Source: Mesorhizobium helmanticense
GTDB lineage: Bacteria; Pseudomonadota; Alphaproteobacteria; Rhizobiales; Rhizobiaceae
Assembly: GCF_003034915.1 (NCBI RefSeq)
Contig: NZ_PZJX01000040.1
Location: 62,001 to 126,000 of the forward strand
Direction of reading: 5' to 3'
DNA: 64,000 nucleotides
The notes beneath the pieces were generated by a model. That model was not told where the DNA came from, did no database searches, and saw nothing but the letters and a program-made list of their open reading frames with translations. The stretch's first letter is position 1, and every line of letters starts with the position of its first letter. Below, piece after piece: positions 41,010 through 50,075 of the stretch. The position numbers were made by a program, and so were the translations under genes.

Positions 41010-41774
41010 CTAGAGAGAGGCGTCGGTCAGCGATTTCTCCAGTCCCGACAGATGGATGCCGCACTCGGTCTTGGCATGCCCGGCCCAGCGGCCGCTGCGC
41101 GCGTCCTCGCCCGGCTGTACCGGCTGCGTGCAGGGGAAGCAACCGATCGACAGATAGCCATAGGCGACCAGCGGGTTCTCGCGCAGCGCATGCGAACGCA
41201 TGTAAGCGGCCTGATCCGACGTCGTCCAGTGCGCCAGCGGGTTGATGCGGATGCGTGAACCCACCGCCTCGAACACCGGAAGTGCCGCCCGCGTCGACGC
41301 CTGGAAGCGCTTGCGCCCGGTGAACCAGGCGCGGAACGGCTCGACACCTCGCGCCAGCGGCTCGACCTTGCGCACATCGCAGCAGGCGTCGGTGTTGGTC
41401 TCGTTCAGATTGCCGGTCGGGTCGATCCGTTCGAGCGCCGCCTCGTCGGGCGTGATCACCCTGACATCGGTCAGCCCGAAATCGGCGACCAGCGCGTCGC
41501 GATAGCCCAGCGTTTCCCCGAAATGCTTGCCGGTATCGAGGAAGATGATCGGCAAGGTGCGGTCGATTTCGGAAATCATGTGCAGCAGCACGGCCGAATC
41601 GGCGCCGAAGGAGGAAACGGCGGCGATCTCGCCATGAAACAATTCCCGCGCTGACCGCTCGATGATCTTGAGCGGGCTTAGGTGACCGTAGAGCGCGTCG
41701 AGCCCTGCCGCCTCTGCGGCGACGCCGGCCTCGACGTCGACAATACGGTCAAGCGGCCTTGGCTTCGCCAGCAT
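41010..41774 (-). CDS. cysH: Adenylylsulfate (APS)-type reductase CysH
   Basis: A 254-residue assimilatory reductase that turns activated sulfate into sulfite. The PP-loop-like SSFGADSAVLLHM and the C-terminal catalytic KTECGIHL are present. The paired cysteines in TDACCDVRK and IGCFPCTQPV form the [4Fe-4S] ligands that mark the APS-reducing type rather than the cluster-free PAPS enzyme of E. coli. ATG 41774 follows AGGAGGCGCTCT and lies 26 bases inside the end of cysI, so the two are coupled. Confidence 0.92.
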   Translation of the reverse strand: MLAKPRPLDRIVDVEAGVAAEAAGLDALYGHLSPLKIIERSARELFHGEIAAVSSFGADSAVLLHMISEIDRTLPIIFLDTGKHFGETLGYRDALVADFGLTDVRVITPDEAALERIDPTGNLNETNTDACCDVRKVEPLARGVEPFRAWFTGRKRFQASTRAALPVFEAVGSRIRINPLAHWTTSDQAAYMRSHALRENPLVAYGYLSIGCFPCTQPVQPGEDARSGRWAGHAKTECGIHLSGLEKSLTDASL

Positions 41775-43419
41775 AGAGCGCCTCCTTGAACGGCGCGGGA
41801 CCGACACGGCGGTAGGCGTCGATGAATTTTTCTTGTGGATCGAGTCGAAGGCCGAGATAGGTCTCGACGATCTGCTCGATGGCGTCGGTGATCTCTTCCG
41901 ATGAGAAGCCGCGGCCGATGATCTCGCCGACCGAGGTGTTCTCGTCGGCCGAGCCGCCAAGCGTGACCTGATAGAGCTCCGCGCCTTTCTTCTCGACGCC
42001 GAGAATGCCGATATGGCCGACATGGTGATGGCCGCAGGCATTGATGCAGCCGGAGATCTTGAGCTTCAACTCGCCGATTTCGCGCTGCCGTTCCAGCGAG
42101 GCGAAGCGCTGAGAGATCTCCTGCGCTATCGGAATCGAGCGCGCCGTCGCCAGCGCGCAATAATCGAGGCCGGGGCAGGAGATGATGTCTGATATCAGGT
42201 TGGAATTGGCCGTCGCCAGGCCGATATCGACCAGCGCATCGTAGACCGCCTTGAGGTCGGCGCGCGCGACATGCGGCAGGATCAGGTTCTGCTCATGGCT
42301 GACACGCAGTTCGTCGAAAGCATATTTTTCGGCGATGTCGGCGACCGCTTCCATCTGGCTGTCCGAGGCGTCGCCCGGCACCTCGCCGATGCCCTTGAGC
42401 GAGATCGTCACCGCCGCATAGTCGGGATGGCGATGCGTCACCACATTCTGGTCGAGCCAGTCCGAAAAGCTCTTCGAATCGAGTCGGGCCAGCTTGACCG
42501 CCTCGTCGCCTTCCGGCCGGTCGCCGAGCTGAGGTGGCGCGAAATAGGCGTCGATGGCGCGGATGTCGGCTTCCGGCAGCTTCAGCTCGGCGTCCTTCAA
42601 CTCCTGCCATTCGGCCTCGACCTGGCGCGTGATCTCCTCGACGCCGGTCTCGTGGACGAGGATCTTGATGCGCGCCTTGTACTTGTTGTCGCGGCGGCCA
42701 TAAAGGTTGTAAACGCGCAGGATCGCCGTGCAGTAGGACAACAGATCCGCCTCCGGCAGGAAGTCGCGGATCTTCTTGGCCACCATCGGCGTGCGCCCCT
42801 GACCGCCGCCGATATAGACGGCAAAGCCGAGCTCGCCAGCCGCGTTCTTCTTCAAATGCAGGCCGATGTCATGTGTCTGGATCGCGGCGCGGTCGCGCTC
42901 CGCACCGGTCACCGCGATCTTGAATTTGCGCGGCAGGAACGAGAATTCCGGATGCACAGACGACCATTGCCGCAGGATCTCGGCATAAGGGCGCGGATCG
43001 GCGGCTTCGTCGGCAGCAGCGCCAGCGAAGTGGTCGGCGGTGACATTGCGAATGCAGTTGCCGCTGGTCTGGATGGCATGCATCTCGACACTGGCGAGGT
43101 CCGCCAGGATCGCGGGAATGTCGGACAGCGCCGGCCAGTTGAACTGGATGTTCTGGCGTGTGGTGAAATGGCCGTAGCCCTTGTCGTATTTGCGGGCGAT
43201 ATGGCCGAGCATGCGCAACTGCTTGCTGTTCAGCGTGCCGTAGGGCACCGCGATGCGCAGCATATAGGCATGCAGCTGCAGGTAGACGCCGTTCATCAGC
43301 CTCAGCGGCCGGAACTGGTCCTCGGTGATCTCGCCGGCGAGCCGGCGCTGGACCTGGTCGCTGAACTCGGCGACGCGGGCCTGAACGAAATCATGATCGA
43401 ACTCATCGTAACGGTACAT
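41749..43419 (-). CDS. cysI: Sulfite reductase hemoprotein (nitrite/sulfite reductase family)
   Basis: A 556-residue siroheme and [4Fe-4S] enzyme that reduces sulfite to sulfide. The cluster cysteines are in SCPGLDYCALATARS and KISGCINACGHHHVG, and GHFTTRQNIQFNWP and TSGNCIRNV are conserved substrate-side motifs. No CysJ flavoprotein is adjacent, as usual in rhizobia, so electrons probably come from ferredoxin or another donor. A 6-bp-stem hairpin (43433-43448) lies just before its ATG and may affect its translation. Confidence 0.92.
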   Translation of the reverse strand: MYRYDEFDHDFVQARVAEFSDQVQRRLAGEITEDQFRPLRLMNGVYLQLHAYMLRIAVPYGTLNSKQLRMLGHIARKYDKGYGHFTTRQNIQFNWPALSDIPAILADLASVEMHAIQTSGNCIRNVTADHFAGAAADEAADPRPYAEILRQWSSVHPEFSFLPRKFKIAVTGAERDRAAIQTHDIGLHLKKNAAGELGFAVYIGGGQGRTPMVAKKIRDFLPEADLLSYCTAILRVYNLYGRRDNKYKARIKILVHETGVEEITRQVEAEWQELKDAELKLPEADIRAIDAYFAPPQLGDRPEGDEAVKLARLDSKSFSDWLDQNVVTHRHPDYAAVTISLKGIGEVPGDASDSQMEAVADIAEKYAFDELRVSHEQNLILPHVARADLKAVYDALVDIGLATANSNLISDIISCPGLDYCALATARSIPIAQEISQRFASLERQREIGELKLKISGCINACGHHHVGHIGILGVEKKGAELYQVTLGGSADENTSVGEIIGRGFSSEEITDAIEQIVETYLGLRLDPQEKFIDAYRRVGPAPFKEALYAGEAKAA

Positions 43420-43469
43420 AGTCTGGTCTTTCCGGGCGCGTCCGCCCGTGTTTCATCTGTTTTGTTGCT

Positions 43470-43763
43470 TTAAGCCGCCCGGGCGGCCTGCTTGCCCAGA
43501 TCGTGGCGGATGGTGGGGCCTGCGGCGCGGATCTTTTCGCGCAGCCGCACCGGCTCGACGACGCCATTGACGACGCTCACGTCGATCAGGTTGACGTCGA
43601 CCACTTCGTTGCTGGCATGGGCCGCCGCACCGATCGCCTCCAGCCGGTCCTCGGCCGCTTTGTCGTGGGCAATGTCGGCATGGTCGACCGTGTCGGCCCA
43701 ACCGCCATCGGCATACCAGACGGCGATGCCATCGGTGAGGCGGTTTGCAGTCAGAACCTTCAC
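43470..43763 (-). CDS. DUF2849 protein of the sulfur cluster
   Basis: A 97-residue protein of the DUF2849 type (KVLTANRLTDGIAVWYADGGWADTVDHADIAHD). It is found almost only beside cysI in alphaproteobacteria; a role as partner of sulfite reductase is an inference from context. Its ATG overlaps the cysG stop by four bases (ATGA), and cysI begins 50 bp after its stop. Confidence 0.85.
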   Translation of the reverse strand: MKVLTANRLTDGIAVWYADGGWADTVDHADIAHDKAAEDRLEAIGAAAHASNEVVDVNLIDVSVVNGVVEPVRLREKIRAAGPTIRHDLGKQAARAA

Positions 43764-45211
43764 TGTTCAACTCCTTCGGCGGCAGCTTGAGCAGCGCCTT
43801 CATGCCTGTGTACCGCGAGCGGCTCGGAACGTTCAAAATTGGCGCCGGCGACCGCATCGCCAATAATGGTCATCACCGGTCCTGAAAGGTCGGCGCGCGC
43901 CTCCAGCGAAGGCAGGTCGGCGAGCGTGCCATGGAAACGGCGGCGTTGGGCAAGGCTGGCATTCTCGACCACGGCGACCGCGGTGTCCGGCGACAGGCCG
44001 GCCTCGATCAGCCGGCCGGCGACCTCGGCCGCGACCGAGCGGCCCATATAGACGGCGACCGTGGCGCCGGAAATCGCAAGCTTGGCCCAGTCGGGCAGCG
44101 AATTGCCCTTGAGGTCGTGGCCGGTGGTGAACACCATCGACGACGACACGCCGCGCAGCGTCAGCGGCAGTTCGAAATCGGCGGCGGCGGCAAACGCCGC
44201 GGTGACGCCCGGAACCACTTCGTAGGCGATGCCGGCATCGCGCAGCGCCGCCATTTCCTCGCCCGCGCGGCCGAACACCAGCGGGTCGCCGGATTTCAGC
44301 CGCACGACGCGTTTGCCGTCGCGGCCGAGTTCGATCAGCAGCGCGTTGATCTCGGCCTGGCTCTTGGTGTGGCAGCCCTTGCGCTTACCGACCGGCAGAC
44401 GCTCGGCATCGCGCCGGCCCATGGCGACGATCGCCTCCGGCACCAGCGCGTCATAAACGATCACATCGGCTTCCATCAGCAGGCGATGAGCGCGCAGGGT
44501 CAGCAGGTCTTCCGCACCGGGGCCGGCGCCAACCAGCGCGATGTGGCCCGAGACCGGTGCGTTCGAGGCAAGCAGGCCGACGGCGGCATCATGCGCCCGC
44601 GCAGGCTCGCCGACCTCCATGGCACGGGCCGGCGCGCCGCCGAAGAAATCGCTCCAGAAACGACGGCGGGCATTGCCCTTCGGCAGCAGCTTCTCTGCAG
44701 TGCCACGAAAGGAAGCCGCAAGTGCGGCAAGCGGGCCGAGCGACGGCGACAGCATACGGTCGATGCGGGTCCGCAGCATCTGGGCAAGCACCGGGCCTGC
44801 GCCTTCGGTGCCGATGGCGATGGCGACCGGCGCGCGGTTGACCAGCGCCGGGGTGAAGAAATCGCACAGTTCCGGCCGGTCGACGGCATTGACCGGAATG
44901 CCCAACCGGCGGGCATCCGCGACAACGCGGAGGTCGAGCGCTTCGTCGCCGCTGGCGGCAAACACCATCACCACGCCTTCGAGATGCGCGGCATGGTAAG
45001 CGGCGGCGATGTGGGTCGCGCCGGTGGCAGTGATGAAGGACAGCAACTCGGCCTCGGGGGCGTCGGCAATGATGCGCAGCACAGCACTCGACTGGCCGAG
45101 CAGCCGCGCCTTGGCCAGCGCCTGCTCGCCGCCGCCAACGATGGCCACGGCTTCGCCCTCGACCCGCAGGAAGACCGGGAAGGCATTGAGCTTGGGCGTG
45201 GCTAGCGGCAT
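43760..45211 (-). CDS. cysG: Siroheme synthase, fused CysG
   Basis: A 483-residue fusion. Residues about 10-155 form the precorrin-2 dehydrogenase/ferrochelatase part (AIVGGGEQALAKARLL). About 220-465 form uroporphyrinogen III methyltransferase (IALVGAGPGAEDLLTLRAHRLLMEADVIVYDALV, KSGDPLVFGRAGEE, VVPGVTAAFAAAA). It makes the siroheme needed by CysI. ATG 45211 is used with no good Shine-Dalgarno site; a GTG at 45235 is an alternative. It is the first gene of the operon, behind a 380-bp region with a palindrome. Confidence 0.92.
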   Translation of the reverse strand: MPLATPKLNAFPVFLRVEGEAVAIVGGGEQALAKARLLGQSSAVLRIIADAPEAELLSFITATGATHIAAAYHAAHLEGVVMVFAASGDEALDLRVVADARRLGIPVNAVDRPELCDFFTPALVNRAPVAIAIGTEGAGPVLAQMLRTRIDRMLSPSLGPLAALAASFRGTAEKLLPKGNARRRFWSDFFGGAPARAMEVGEPARAHDAAVGLLASNAPVSGHIALVGAGPGAEDLLTLRAHRLLMEADVIVYDALVPEAIVAMGRRDAERLPVGKRKGCHTKSQAEINALLIELGRDGKRVVRLKSGDPLVFGRAGEEMAALRDAGIAYEVVPGVTAAFAAAADFELPLTLRGVSSSMVFTTGHDLKGNSLPDWAKLAISGATVAVYMGRSVAAEVAGRLIEAGLSPDTAVAVVENASLAQRRRFHGTLADLPSLEARADLSGPVMTIIGDAVAGANFERSEPLAVHRHEGAAQAAAEGVEQ

Positions 45212-45591
45212 TGCGGGCGGAATCCTGAACACGCGGTCAGTTCTACGCGCGAGCGCGAAAAAGCAGAAGGAACGCTCTCGCGCATCACTTTGAGGGAAGC
45301 AATCGCTTTTCTGCAAGCGTAACAGCCAGGAGAAAAATATTCCACATCGCCATTCCTGGCGGATTGAAGCCGCTGTGGCGGGCCTTGATCTGCGGCTCTT
45401 TTAGCGACAGGAGACGCGCACCGCAAAACAGATTCTTCTAAATTCTACTAAATTAGTAGATTAAAGTCGCCGACGGAACATTCCCGCCTCGGCGCGCGTT
45501 TGCCCTGCGAACCCGGACCTGGCAGCGCGGCTGCGCAATGTCTCCCGCGATGAGCCGAAGAACCAGGAATGAAACCAAAAAGGAGCGCTCC
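45212..45591. other. Divergent regulatory region between cysG and the attachment-family gene
   Basis: The 380 bases hold no supported reading frame. The middle (about 45420-45470) is markedly AT-rich and contains a 17-bp palindrome, listed separately. This is where the promoters of both divergent units must lie. Confidence 0.55.
45444..45460. promoter_or_regulatory. AT-rich 17-bp palindrome upstream of cysG
   Basis: TCTACTAAATTAGTAGA has perfect eight-base arms around a central A. CTAAATT also occurs just to its left (45438-45444), so part of the motif is repeated. It is the best operator candidate for control of the sulfur operon. The bound protein is unknown. Confidence 0.55.
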
Positions 45592-46041
45592 ATGGACAAC
45601 CTCAAGCTGAAACATGGTCTGTGGATCGTGGTGGCCGATGGCGAGAAAGCGCTGTTCCTTCGCAACGAGGGCGACACGCTACATCCTAACCTCCAGGTGA
45701 TACAGGAAATGGCGCAGGAAAATCCCGCCAGCCGCGATCAAGGCAGCGACCGGCCCGGCCGCTACAATGATGGTCCTTCCGTCCACCGCAGCGCGGTCGA
45801 GGACACGGACTGGCACCGTCTCGGCAAGGAACGTTTCGCCGACGAGATTGCAGAGCGGCTCTACAAGCTCGCCCATCGCGGCACGTTCAAGGAGATCGTG
45901 CTGATCGCGCCGCCGCAGGTGCTGGGCGAGATGCGCAGGAAACTGCACAAGGAGGTTGCCGAGAAAATAGCGGCGGAAATACCGAAGACCCTGACCAATC
46001 ACACCATAGTCGACATCGAGACCCTGCTGCAGGCAGCCTGA
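45592..46041 (+). CDS. Host attachment family protein
   Basis: A 149-residue protein of the Host_attach (PF10116) type. It has the opening LKHGLWIVVADGEKALFLRNEGD, a central EDTDWHRLGKERFADEIAERLYKLAHRGTFKEIVLIAPPQVLGEMRRKL and the closing KTLTNHTIVDIE. The fold recalls release-factor-domain proteins. The family name comes from a plant-attachment phenotype in Agrobacterium; a role in surface or stress behaviour is possible but untested here. ATG 45592 follows AAAAAGGAGCGCTCC. Confidence 0.8.
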   Translation: MDNLKLKHGLWIVVADGEKALFLRNEGDTLHPNLQVIQEMAQENPASRDQGSDRPGRYNDGPSVHRSAVEDTDWHRLGKERFADEIAERLYKLAHRGTFKEIVLIAPPQVLGEMRRKLHKEVAEKIAAEIPKTLTNHTIVDIETLLQAA

Positions 46042-46279
46042 CCGGACATCCGCGGCGCGCAACCGGCTTTTGCGCATCGACCGCCAACAGCCCGGAGCAT
46101 GCTGCCGGGTGGCCGATGGTGGGTTAACGCCGTCAGTTCTCCGTTTTCTGCCGCCCTTGCCGTAGATTTCATGCCATTGCGGGTTGCCTCATGGCCTGCC
46201 GCGCCTCCATATTGCAAGGGCGGCGGCTTCGGGCGGCGCATACCCGACATCGCGATTTCTGAAAGGCGCTCCATAGACC

Positions 46280-48058
46280 ATGCCGCATGACACGCCCCTT
46301 ATCGCCACCATCGTCGCCGGTCTGGGGCTGGCTTTCGTTTTCGGCGCGCTCGCCAACCGCTTCCGCATTCCGCCGCTGGTCGGCTACCTCGTCGCCGGCG
46401 TTCTGGTCGGGCCGAACACGCCGGGCTTCGTCGCCGATGCCGGCCTTGCCAACGAACTGGCCGAGATCGGCGTCATCCTCCTGATGTTCGGCGTCGGCCT
46501 GCATTTCTCGCTGAAGGACCTTTTGTCGGTCCGCGCCATCGCCGTGCCCGGCGCCATCGTGCAGATCGGCTTCGCGACGGCGCTTGGCGCCGGCCTCGCC
46601 TGGCTGCTCGGCTGGTCGATGGGCGCCGGACTGGTCTTCGGTCTGGCCCTGTCGGTCGCCTCGACCGTGGTGCTGTTGCGCGCGCTGCAGGAGCGGCGGC
46701 TGATCGAGACCGAACGCGGCCGCATCGCCGTCGGCTGGCTGATCGTCGAGGATCTCGCCATGGTGCTGGCGCTGGTGCTGTTGCCGGCGCTGGCCGGCGT
46801 GCTTGGCGGCCAGCAGCAGGTCGAGACCCACGCCAGCCTGTTGTCGCTGCCGGCGAGCTACGGCATCTGGGGCGTCGTCGGCATGACGCTGGCCAAGGTC
46901 GCCGCCTTCGTCGTGGTCATGCTGGTGGTCGGCCGCCGCGTCATTCCCTGGATCCTGCACTATGTCGCCCATACCGGGTCGCGCGAACTGTTCCGGCTGG
47001 CGGTTCTGGCCATCGCGCTCGGCGTCGCCTTCGGCGCCGCCAAGCTGTTTGGCGTCTCGCTGGCGCTGGGCGCTTTCTTCGCCGGCATGATCATGAGCGA
47101 ATCCGAACTCAGCCACCGGGCGGCCGAGGAATCGCTGCCGCTGCGCGACGCCTTCTCCGTGCTGTTCTTCGTCTCGGTCGGCATGCTGTTCGACCCGTTC
47201 AGCCTGATCGACAACGGATTGCCGATCCTAGCGACGCTGGCCATCATCGTCATTGGCAAATCGCTGGCTGCCTTCGTCATCGTCGTCGCCTTCCGCTATC
47301 CCTTGGCCACGGCGCTGATGATCTCGGCCAGCCTCGCCCAGATCGGCGAATTCTCCTTCATCCTGGCCGAACTCGGTGTCGGCCTGAAGCTGTTGCCAGA
47401 ACAGGGCCGCGACCTCATCCTGGCCGGCGCCATCCTGTCGATCCTCCTCAACCCGCTGATGTTCCTCGCCCTCGACTGGATGAAGCCATGGCTGGAGGAG
47501 CGCTCCGCCAAGGCATCGCCACCGGTCGAGGCAAAGCCGATCGGCCCGGCGACGCAGCCCGGCCAGGTGGCTTCGGTCGCTGCGCCGGAGACGGAGGACG
47601 GTCCACCGCCCAGGACGATGCTCGCCGGCCACGCCATCCTGATCGGCTATGGCCGGGTCGGCAGCCTCGTCGGCGCGGCGCTCAAGGAGGCCGCCCTGCC
47701 CTTCCTCGTCATCGAGGATGCCGACAAGACGCTGGCCAGGCTCAAGGCGGACGGCATTGAAACCGTCGCCGGCAATGCGGCCAACGCCGATGTCTTCGCC
47801 GCCGCCAATCCGGAGGCCGCCAAGCGGCTGATCCTGGCCATCCCCAACGCCTTCGAGGCCGGACAGATCGTGCTGCGCGCCCGCGCCGCCAACCCAGCCA
47901 TCAGCGTCATCGCGCGCGCCCATTCCGATGCCGAGGTCGAGCATCTCAAGGGGCTTGGCGCCGACACGGTGATCATGGGCGAACGCGAGATCGCGCGTGG
48001 CATTGTCGAAGAGGTGCTTGGTCCCAAGCCGGACGCTGCTGAACCGTCCGCTGCCTGA
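46280..48058 (+). CDS. Kef/YbaL-type cation:proton antiporter with TrkA-N domain
   Basis: A 592-residue CPA2 transporter. About 12 helices (residues 5-395) carry the Na/H-exchanger fold with RIPPLVGYLVAGVLVGPNTPGF and GAFFAGMIMSESELSHRAAEESLPLRDAFSVLFFVSVGMLFDP. The C-terminal RCK/TrkA-N domain begins at HAILIGYGRVGSLVGAALKEA (about 453) and binds a nucleotide. The order and length fit YbaL/RosB better than KefC. It exchanges potassium or sodium for protons. The ribosome-binding site before ATG 46280 is weak. Confidence 0.88.
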   Translation: MPHDTPLIATIVAGLGLAFVFGALANRFRIPPLVGYLVAGVLVGPNTPGFVADAGLANELAEIGVILLMFGVGLHFSLKDLLSVRAIAVPGAIVQIGFATALGAGLAWLLGWSMGAGLVFGLALSVASTVVLLRALQERRLIETERGRIAVGWLIVEDLAMVLALVLLPALAGVLGGQQQVETHASLLSLPASYGIWGVVGMTLAKVAAFVVVMLVVGRRVIPWILHYVAHTGSRELFRLAVLAIALGVAFGAAKLFGVSLALGAFFAGMIMSESELSHRAAEESLPLRDAFSVLFFVSVGMLFDPFSLIDNGLPILATLAIIVIGKSLAAFVIVVAFRYPLATALMISASLAQIGEFSFILAELGVGLKLLPEQGRDLILAGAILSILLNPLMFLALDWMKPWLEERSAKASPPVEAKPIGPATQPGQVASVAAPETEDGPPPRTMLAGHAILIGYGRVGSLVGAALKEAALPFLVIEDADKTLARLKADGIETVAGNAANADVFAAANPEAAKRLILAIPNAFEAGQIVLRARAANPAISVIARAHSDAEVEHLKGLGADTVIMGEREIARGIVEEVLGPKPDAAEPSAA

Positions 48059-48073
48059 GCCGATCCTGCAGGA

Positions 48074-48883
48074 TCACGCGACGAATGCAGAGCCGCCATT
48101 TCGAGCGATACTGCCGAGGTACTTTGCCGGCGGCTTGCCAAGCGCCTTCTTGAACATGGTGATGAAGGCCGTGACGGAACCATAGCCGAGATCGCCAGAG
48201 ACCTGCTGTACGCTGGCACCGGAGGCCAGTTCTCGAATTGCGACGATCAAGTGCAGTTGCTGGCGCCAGCGCCCGAAGCTCAGCCCCGTCTCCTTTACCA
48301 CGAGGCGGGCGAGACTGCTCTCGCTGAGTGCAACGCGATTGGCCCATTCTGCCAGTGTGCTGCGGTTAGCAGGGTCTTGCGCCAACGCTTCGGCGATCCT
48401 CTTCAGGCGAGGCTCGGATGAGATCGGCAGATGCAGCCGCTGCACAGGCATACGCGGCAGTTCGCTGAGCAGCGTCCTGATCAAGAGCCCGTCCCTCGCC
48501 TCATCATCCTCCACGCTATCGGACAGCTCGATGATCAGTTCGCGCAGCAACGGCGAGATCGAATGTGTGCAGCACCGGTCCGGCAGATCGGCGGCTCCCG
48601 GTTCAATGTAGACGAAGAAAATCCGGGCATTGGCGGTCGCAACATTGCTGTGCTCCATGTCGCCGGGAATCCACACCCCGCAATGAGGCGGCACCATCCA
48701 CAGGCCGCTGGGCACGTGGCATGTGACGCCACCTCCGAGCGCGAAGACGAGTTGGCCCTTGCGGTGCCGATGGGCGGGTACCTCCGCTCTGGTCTCGGGG
48801 ACGTCGACGCGTACGGCAATCGCCGGCGCGGAAGGGTCATCCACATCGACATCGAGCCAAGGGTAACGGAGGGGTTGTCTCAT
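48074..48883 (-). CDS. AraC-family regulator with cupin-type sensor
   Basis: A 269-residue regulator. The N-terminal half is a cupin-like sensor (ETRAEVPAHRHRKGQLVFALGGGVTCHVPSGLWMVPPHCGVWIPGDMEH), and the C-terminal about 100 residues are two helix-turn-helix units (TLAEWANRVALSESSLARLVVKETGLSFGRWRQQLHL and VQQVSGDLGYGSVTAFITMFKKALG). It reads away from the MDR gene across 216 bp and probably regulates it, possibly in response to the MDR substrate. A dyad GACTC-TG-GAGTC lies at 48968-48979. Confidence 0.87.
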   Translation of the reverse strand: MRQPLRYPWLDVDVDDPSAPAIAVRVDVPETRAEVPAHRHRKGQLVFALGGGVTCHVPSGLWMVPPHCGVWIPGDMEHSNVATANARIFFVYIEPGAADLPDRCCTHSISPLLRELIIELSDSVEDDEARDGLLIRTLLSELPRMPVQRLHLPISSEPRLKRIAEALAQDPANRSTLAEWANRVALSESSLARLVVKETGLSFGRWRQQLHLIVAIRELASGASVQQVSGDLGYGSVTAFITMFKKALGKPPAKYLGSIARNGGSAFVA

Positions 48884-49099
48884 GATTGACTGTTTTTAGC
48901 GATTAAATGCCTTGATATCCAGATTATTCGACAGGGAAAATCGATAAGTTTCCGCTCGTGAATGAGCGACTCTGGAGTCGTGCGTAGCTGGCGACCTTTC
49001 TTCGGCCGGCGGCCGCCGACGCTCCAAAGTCGAACCAGCAAGACCGGGCATACAACTGCCCTAAGAGCTGTGCGTCCGCGCAGCAGTGAGGTATGAACC

Positions 49100-50020
49100 A
49101 TGCTCGCCCTTGTCATCTCTTCCGATAGCGCGACCGGACTGGGGATCGCGGAGCTCGCCGAGCCTCAAGCGGCCTCGAACGAGGCGCTTGTCTCGGTCCA
49201 CGCAACCTCGTTGAACCGCGGCGAACTGCGCCTGCTCTCCATACGACCGAACGGCTGGATACCCGGCCAGGACGTCGTCGGAGTTGTCGAACGGGCGGCA
49301 GCCGATGGCTCCGGACCAGCCGTGGGCACCCGGGTTGCGGCTTTGGTCGACCAGGCCGGCTGGGCCGAACGTGTCGCCGTTCCTACCGACCGTCTCGCCG
49401 TCCTGCCAGATGACGTCAGCTTCGCTTCCGCCGCCACGCTTCCGGTCGCGGGCACGACGGCGCTAAGGACTTTGCGCCATGGCGGCGACCTTGCCGGCCA
49501 GCAGGTCCTGATCACCGGCGCAAGCGGCGCGGTCGGTCGGTTCCAGGTCCAGATCGCCCGCGAGCAGGGCGCGTCGGTGACCGCGGTCGCCGCTGCCCGG
49601 CATGCCGAGGATCTCCGCGGCCTGGGCGCCGGGCAAGTTGTCGAGTCGATCGAGCTGGCCGAGGGGCCTTTTTCGCTGATCACCGAGTCAGTCGGCGGTG
49701 AAAGCCTCGCACACGCGATCGAACGCGTCGCACCTGGCGGCACCGTTGTCATGTTCGGGTCGAGCAGCGGCGAACTCACACCCATCGGGTTCCGCCAGTT
49801 CGTTCCGGGTCACGAGGGGGCGAGGCTTCAGACTTTCGCCTACTACGCCTCTGGTCCGAGCATTGGTGCGGACATCGCCTCGCTGCTCGCTCTGGTCGCG
49901 GCCGGCCGGCTGGAAACCCGCGTGGCCATGACCGCGCCGTGGACAGACATCGCGCAGGCCCTGGACGCACTGCGGCACCGCAGCATCAGCGGCAAGGCTG
50001 TTCTCACCATAACCGAATGA
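49100..50020 (+). CDS. Zinc-free MDR oxidoreductase (quinone reductase-like)
   Basis: A 306-residue medium-chain reductase. The N-terminal GroES-like fold has HATSLNRGELRLL and PGQDVVGVVERA, and the NADPH loop is VLITGASGAVGRFQVQIARE. Cys/His zinc ligands are absent, fitting the quinone oxidoreductase branch. It is divergent from an AraC-family gene, a frequent pairing in detoxification of small electrophiles. No Shine-Dalgarno site is strong; GTGAGG lies ten bases before the ATG. Confidence 0.82.
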   Translation: MLALVISSDSATGLGIAELAEPQAASNEALVSVHATSLNRGELRLLSIRPNGWIPGQDVVGVVERAAADGSGPAVGTRVAALVDQAGWAERVAVPTDRLAVLPDDVSFASAATLPVAGTTALRTLRHGGDLAGQQVLITGASGAVGRFQVQIAREQGASVTAVAAARHAEDLRGLGAGQVVESIELAEGPFSLITESVGGESLAHAIERVAPGGTVVMFGSSSGELTPIGFRQFVPGHEGARLQTFAYYASGPSIGADIASLLALVAAGRLETRVAMTAPWTDIAQALDALRHRSISGKAVLTITE

Positions 50021-50075
50021 GCAATCCTGCCAACAAAGCAGGCGCCGACACGATGATCAGAAGACCGCACCAATG

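Noticed and set aside
46169..47116. 315-codon minus-strand frame
   Set aside because: Antisense to the Kef-type transporter, extremely rich in Gln/Asp/His/Arg, no motif.
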